Below, in pieces: positions 62,894-64,000 of a stretch of 64,000 bases of DNA. The DNA comes from Acidovorax sp. Leaf78 (GTDB lineage: Bacteria > Pseudomonadota > Gammaproteobacteria > Burkholderiales > Burkholderiaceae_C). The translations under genes were made by a program, and so were the position numbers. Under the pieces are notes generated by a model. The model did not search any database, was not told where the DNA came from, and saw only the letters and a list, made by a program, of their open reading frames with translations. Position 1 is the first letter of the stretch; every line of letters begins with the position of its first letter. Location: assembly GCF_001422735.1 (NCBI RefSeq), contig NZ_LMLZ01000022.1, forward strand, positions 423,666 through 487,665, read 5' to 3'.

Positions 62894-63856
62894 ATGCAAC
62901 GCAGAACCACCCTTCACACGGCCCTGGCCGTGATCGCCGCCACCACCATGGCTTGGGGCGGCAACGCCTTGGCGCAGCAGCCCGGCGCGGCGCCCAAGAT
63001 CGCCGTGACCGACCTGGCCTACGCCCAGCGCGTGTCCGAGTACTTCCTGGCCGGTACCTACCAGCGCAGCAGCCAGATGAGCGCGCAGGCCAGCCACGGC
63101 GGCGGACACAGCCACGGCATGTACGGCGGCTCGGGCTCTTACTCGGGCCAGCAGTCCGTGCAGGCGTCCGAGCAGGCCAGCGGCACCTTCGTGGCCGGCC
63201 GCTACAGCTACATCGAGCAGCGCGAACTCGGCGGCTACACCAACGACATCAAGGGCGCCATCCTGCAGGGCACGTACTTCCGCCTGGTGCAGGGCAAGGG
63301 CTTTGACGCGGGCAAGCCCCAGCCCAGCAAGGCCGAGCAGGTGCTCAACCAGGTGCAGGGCGGCAAGATGGCCACGCCCCAGGTGCAGCCCCAGGTCAAC
63401 GACGTGATCAGCCGCATTCGCAAGGGCGAGTTCAATGGCGCTGACTACGTGCTGTTCGGCGTGGTGTCGAGCATCGACTTCACCGACGCGCTCTCGCCCC
63501 TGCAAGGCACCACCAGCGCCACGCGCCAGTACGGCCTGCAGCTCCTTGTCGACTTCTCGCTGATCAACACCAGGACCTACGAGATCAAGGCCGCGTTCTC
63601 CGCCCAGGGCGAAGGCAACGACACCAAGATCCTGTCGATCCGTGGCGACATCGCTCCACCCAACCGTGCCAAGGTAATGCGCGAGACTTCGCTGTCGCTG
63701 GCGCAGGACGTGTACCAGCAGATGGCCATGCAGCTGGGCTACACCGACGCTCACCTGGCGCGCGGCGTGCGCCCGGCTCCGGTGTACCAGCAGGGCGGCC
63801 AGCCCATGCCTGTGCCCCAGCCGCAGCAGCCTGAGCAAGTCATTATCTTGAAATAA
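62894..63856 (+). CDS. Secreted CsgG/LpoB-like protein of the envelope cluster
   Basis: 320 residues with signal peptide (MQRRTTLHTALAVIAATTMA, cut near ALAQQ). KIAVTDLAYAQRVSEYF near residue 36 resembles the first strand of CsgG/TolB-N-like proteins; a Gly/Ser/His-rich linker follows (GGGHSHGMYGGSGSYSGQ). The later part, DYVLFGVVSSIDFTDALSPL, QYGLQLLVDFSLINTRTYEI and DVYQQMAMQLGYTDAHL, looks like a CsgG-type or LpoB-type domain. It is probably outer-membrane or periplasmic. AAGGAG lies 8 bases before the ATG. No lipobox, unlike LpoB. Exact family uncertain. Confidence 0.75.
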   Translation: MQRRTTLHTALAVIAATTMAWGGNALAQQPGAAPKIAVTDLAYAQRVSEYFLAGTYQRSSQMSAQASHGGGHSHGMYGGSGSYSGQQSVQASEQASGTFVAGRYSYIEQRELGGYTNDIKGAILQGTYFRLVQGKGFDAGKPQPSKAEQVLNQVQGGKMATPQVQPQVNDVISRIRKGEFNGADYVLFGVVSSIDFTDALSPLQGTTSATRQYGLQLLVDFSLINTRTYEIKAAFSAQGEGNDTKILSIRGDIAPPNRAKVMRETSLSLAQDVYQQMAMQLGYTDAHLARGVRPAPVYQQGGQPMPVPQPQQPEQVIILK

Positions 63857-63923
63857 CCCCTTGAGCGGCTTTGCCGCTTCCCCCAAGGGGGACGCCACCC
63901 GTGGCCTGGCAAAGGTTCTATGG
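63857..63923 (+). repeat. Dispersed repeat family B, copy at right end
   Basis: CCCCTTGAGCGGCTTTGCCG, CTTCCCCCAAGGGGGACGCC, ACCCGTGGCCTGGCAAAGGT. It directly follows the last gene stop; the remaining 77 bases show no gene. Confidence 0.82.
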
Positions 63924-64000
63924 TTCGAGTCAAGCGCTTGGGGTGATGCGATGAGCATCAAACGGCTTGCCCGATCGCCACACAGCAAAGGCAATGCGCA

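Noticed and set aside
1..64000. CRISPR arrays, tRNA or rRNA genes, insertion sequences, prophage genes
   Set aside because: None recognised on reading both strands; the only repeats are short intergenic elements without spacers or transposase genes.

Overview
This window looks like chromosomal DNA of a high-GC betaproteobacterium of the family Comamonadaceae; Acidovorax or a close relative is my best guess. Supporting signs are the gene content (mnmG-rsmG-lysE-parA-parB order, a long-form leuA, TauABC, the COG3014-ycfL-lpoB cluster), strong GC bias at third codon positions, and two intergenic repeat families that recur throughout. It is not phage or plasmid DNA. I see no rRNA, tRNA, CRISPR array or insertion sequence.

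Layout. 1-3.6 kb: a truncated TonB-dependent siderophore receptor with its FecR/FecI signalling pair under a Fur box. 3.7-5.2 kb: small housekeeping genes. 5.3-8.1 kb: an ECF42-type sigma factor operon (YCII/DGPF protein, SRPBCC protein, VOC protein, sigma factor) with a matching promoter. 8.3-12.3 kb: a very large WG-repeat membrane protein. 12.4-14.5 kb: a candidate peptidoglycan-hydrolase toxin between two paralogous secreted proteins. 15.1-19.1 kb: leucine and aromatic amino-acid entry enzymes, with a leucine attenuator leader before leuA. 20.4-25.3 kb: a 1628-residue multi-sensor GGDEF-EAL protein.

25.5-26.3 kb: a gene-free stretch with DnaA boxes, AT-rich tracts and TAG-triplet arrays arranged as two parallel modules; I read it as a candidate replication origin. 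27-32 kb: rdgC, an enoyl-CoA hydratase, a TetR regulator and a Schlafen/AlbA_2 protein. 32.4-37 kb: a copper module (cueR, copZ, copA) with two CueR-type promoters of 19-bp spacing. 37-45 kb: chemoreceptor, hemerythrin, ene-reductase, MFS carrier, taurine/sulfonate ABC transporter. 45.6-51.7 kb: a minus-strand run of small redox and stress genes, including an ECF41 sigma factor and its carboxymuconolactone-decarboxylase partner, each with an exact ECF41-type promoter.

51.9-58.4 kb: mnmG-rsmG-lysE-parA-(three small genes)-parB, carrying two perfect and two near-perfect parS sites inside coding sequence. 59-64 kb: a membrane methyltransferase and an envelope lipoprotein cluster including LpoB. 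The parS cluster lies roughly 27 kb from the candidate origin, as expected for ParABS-dependent origin segregation.
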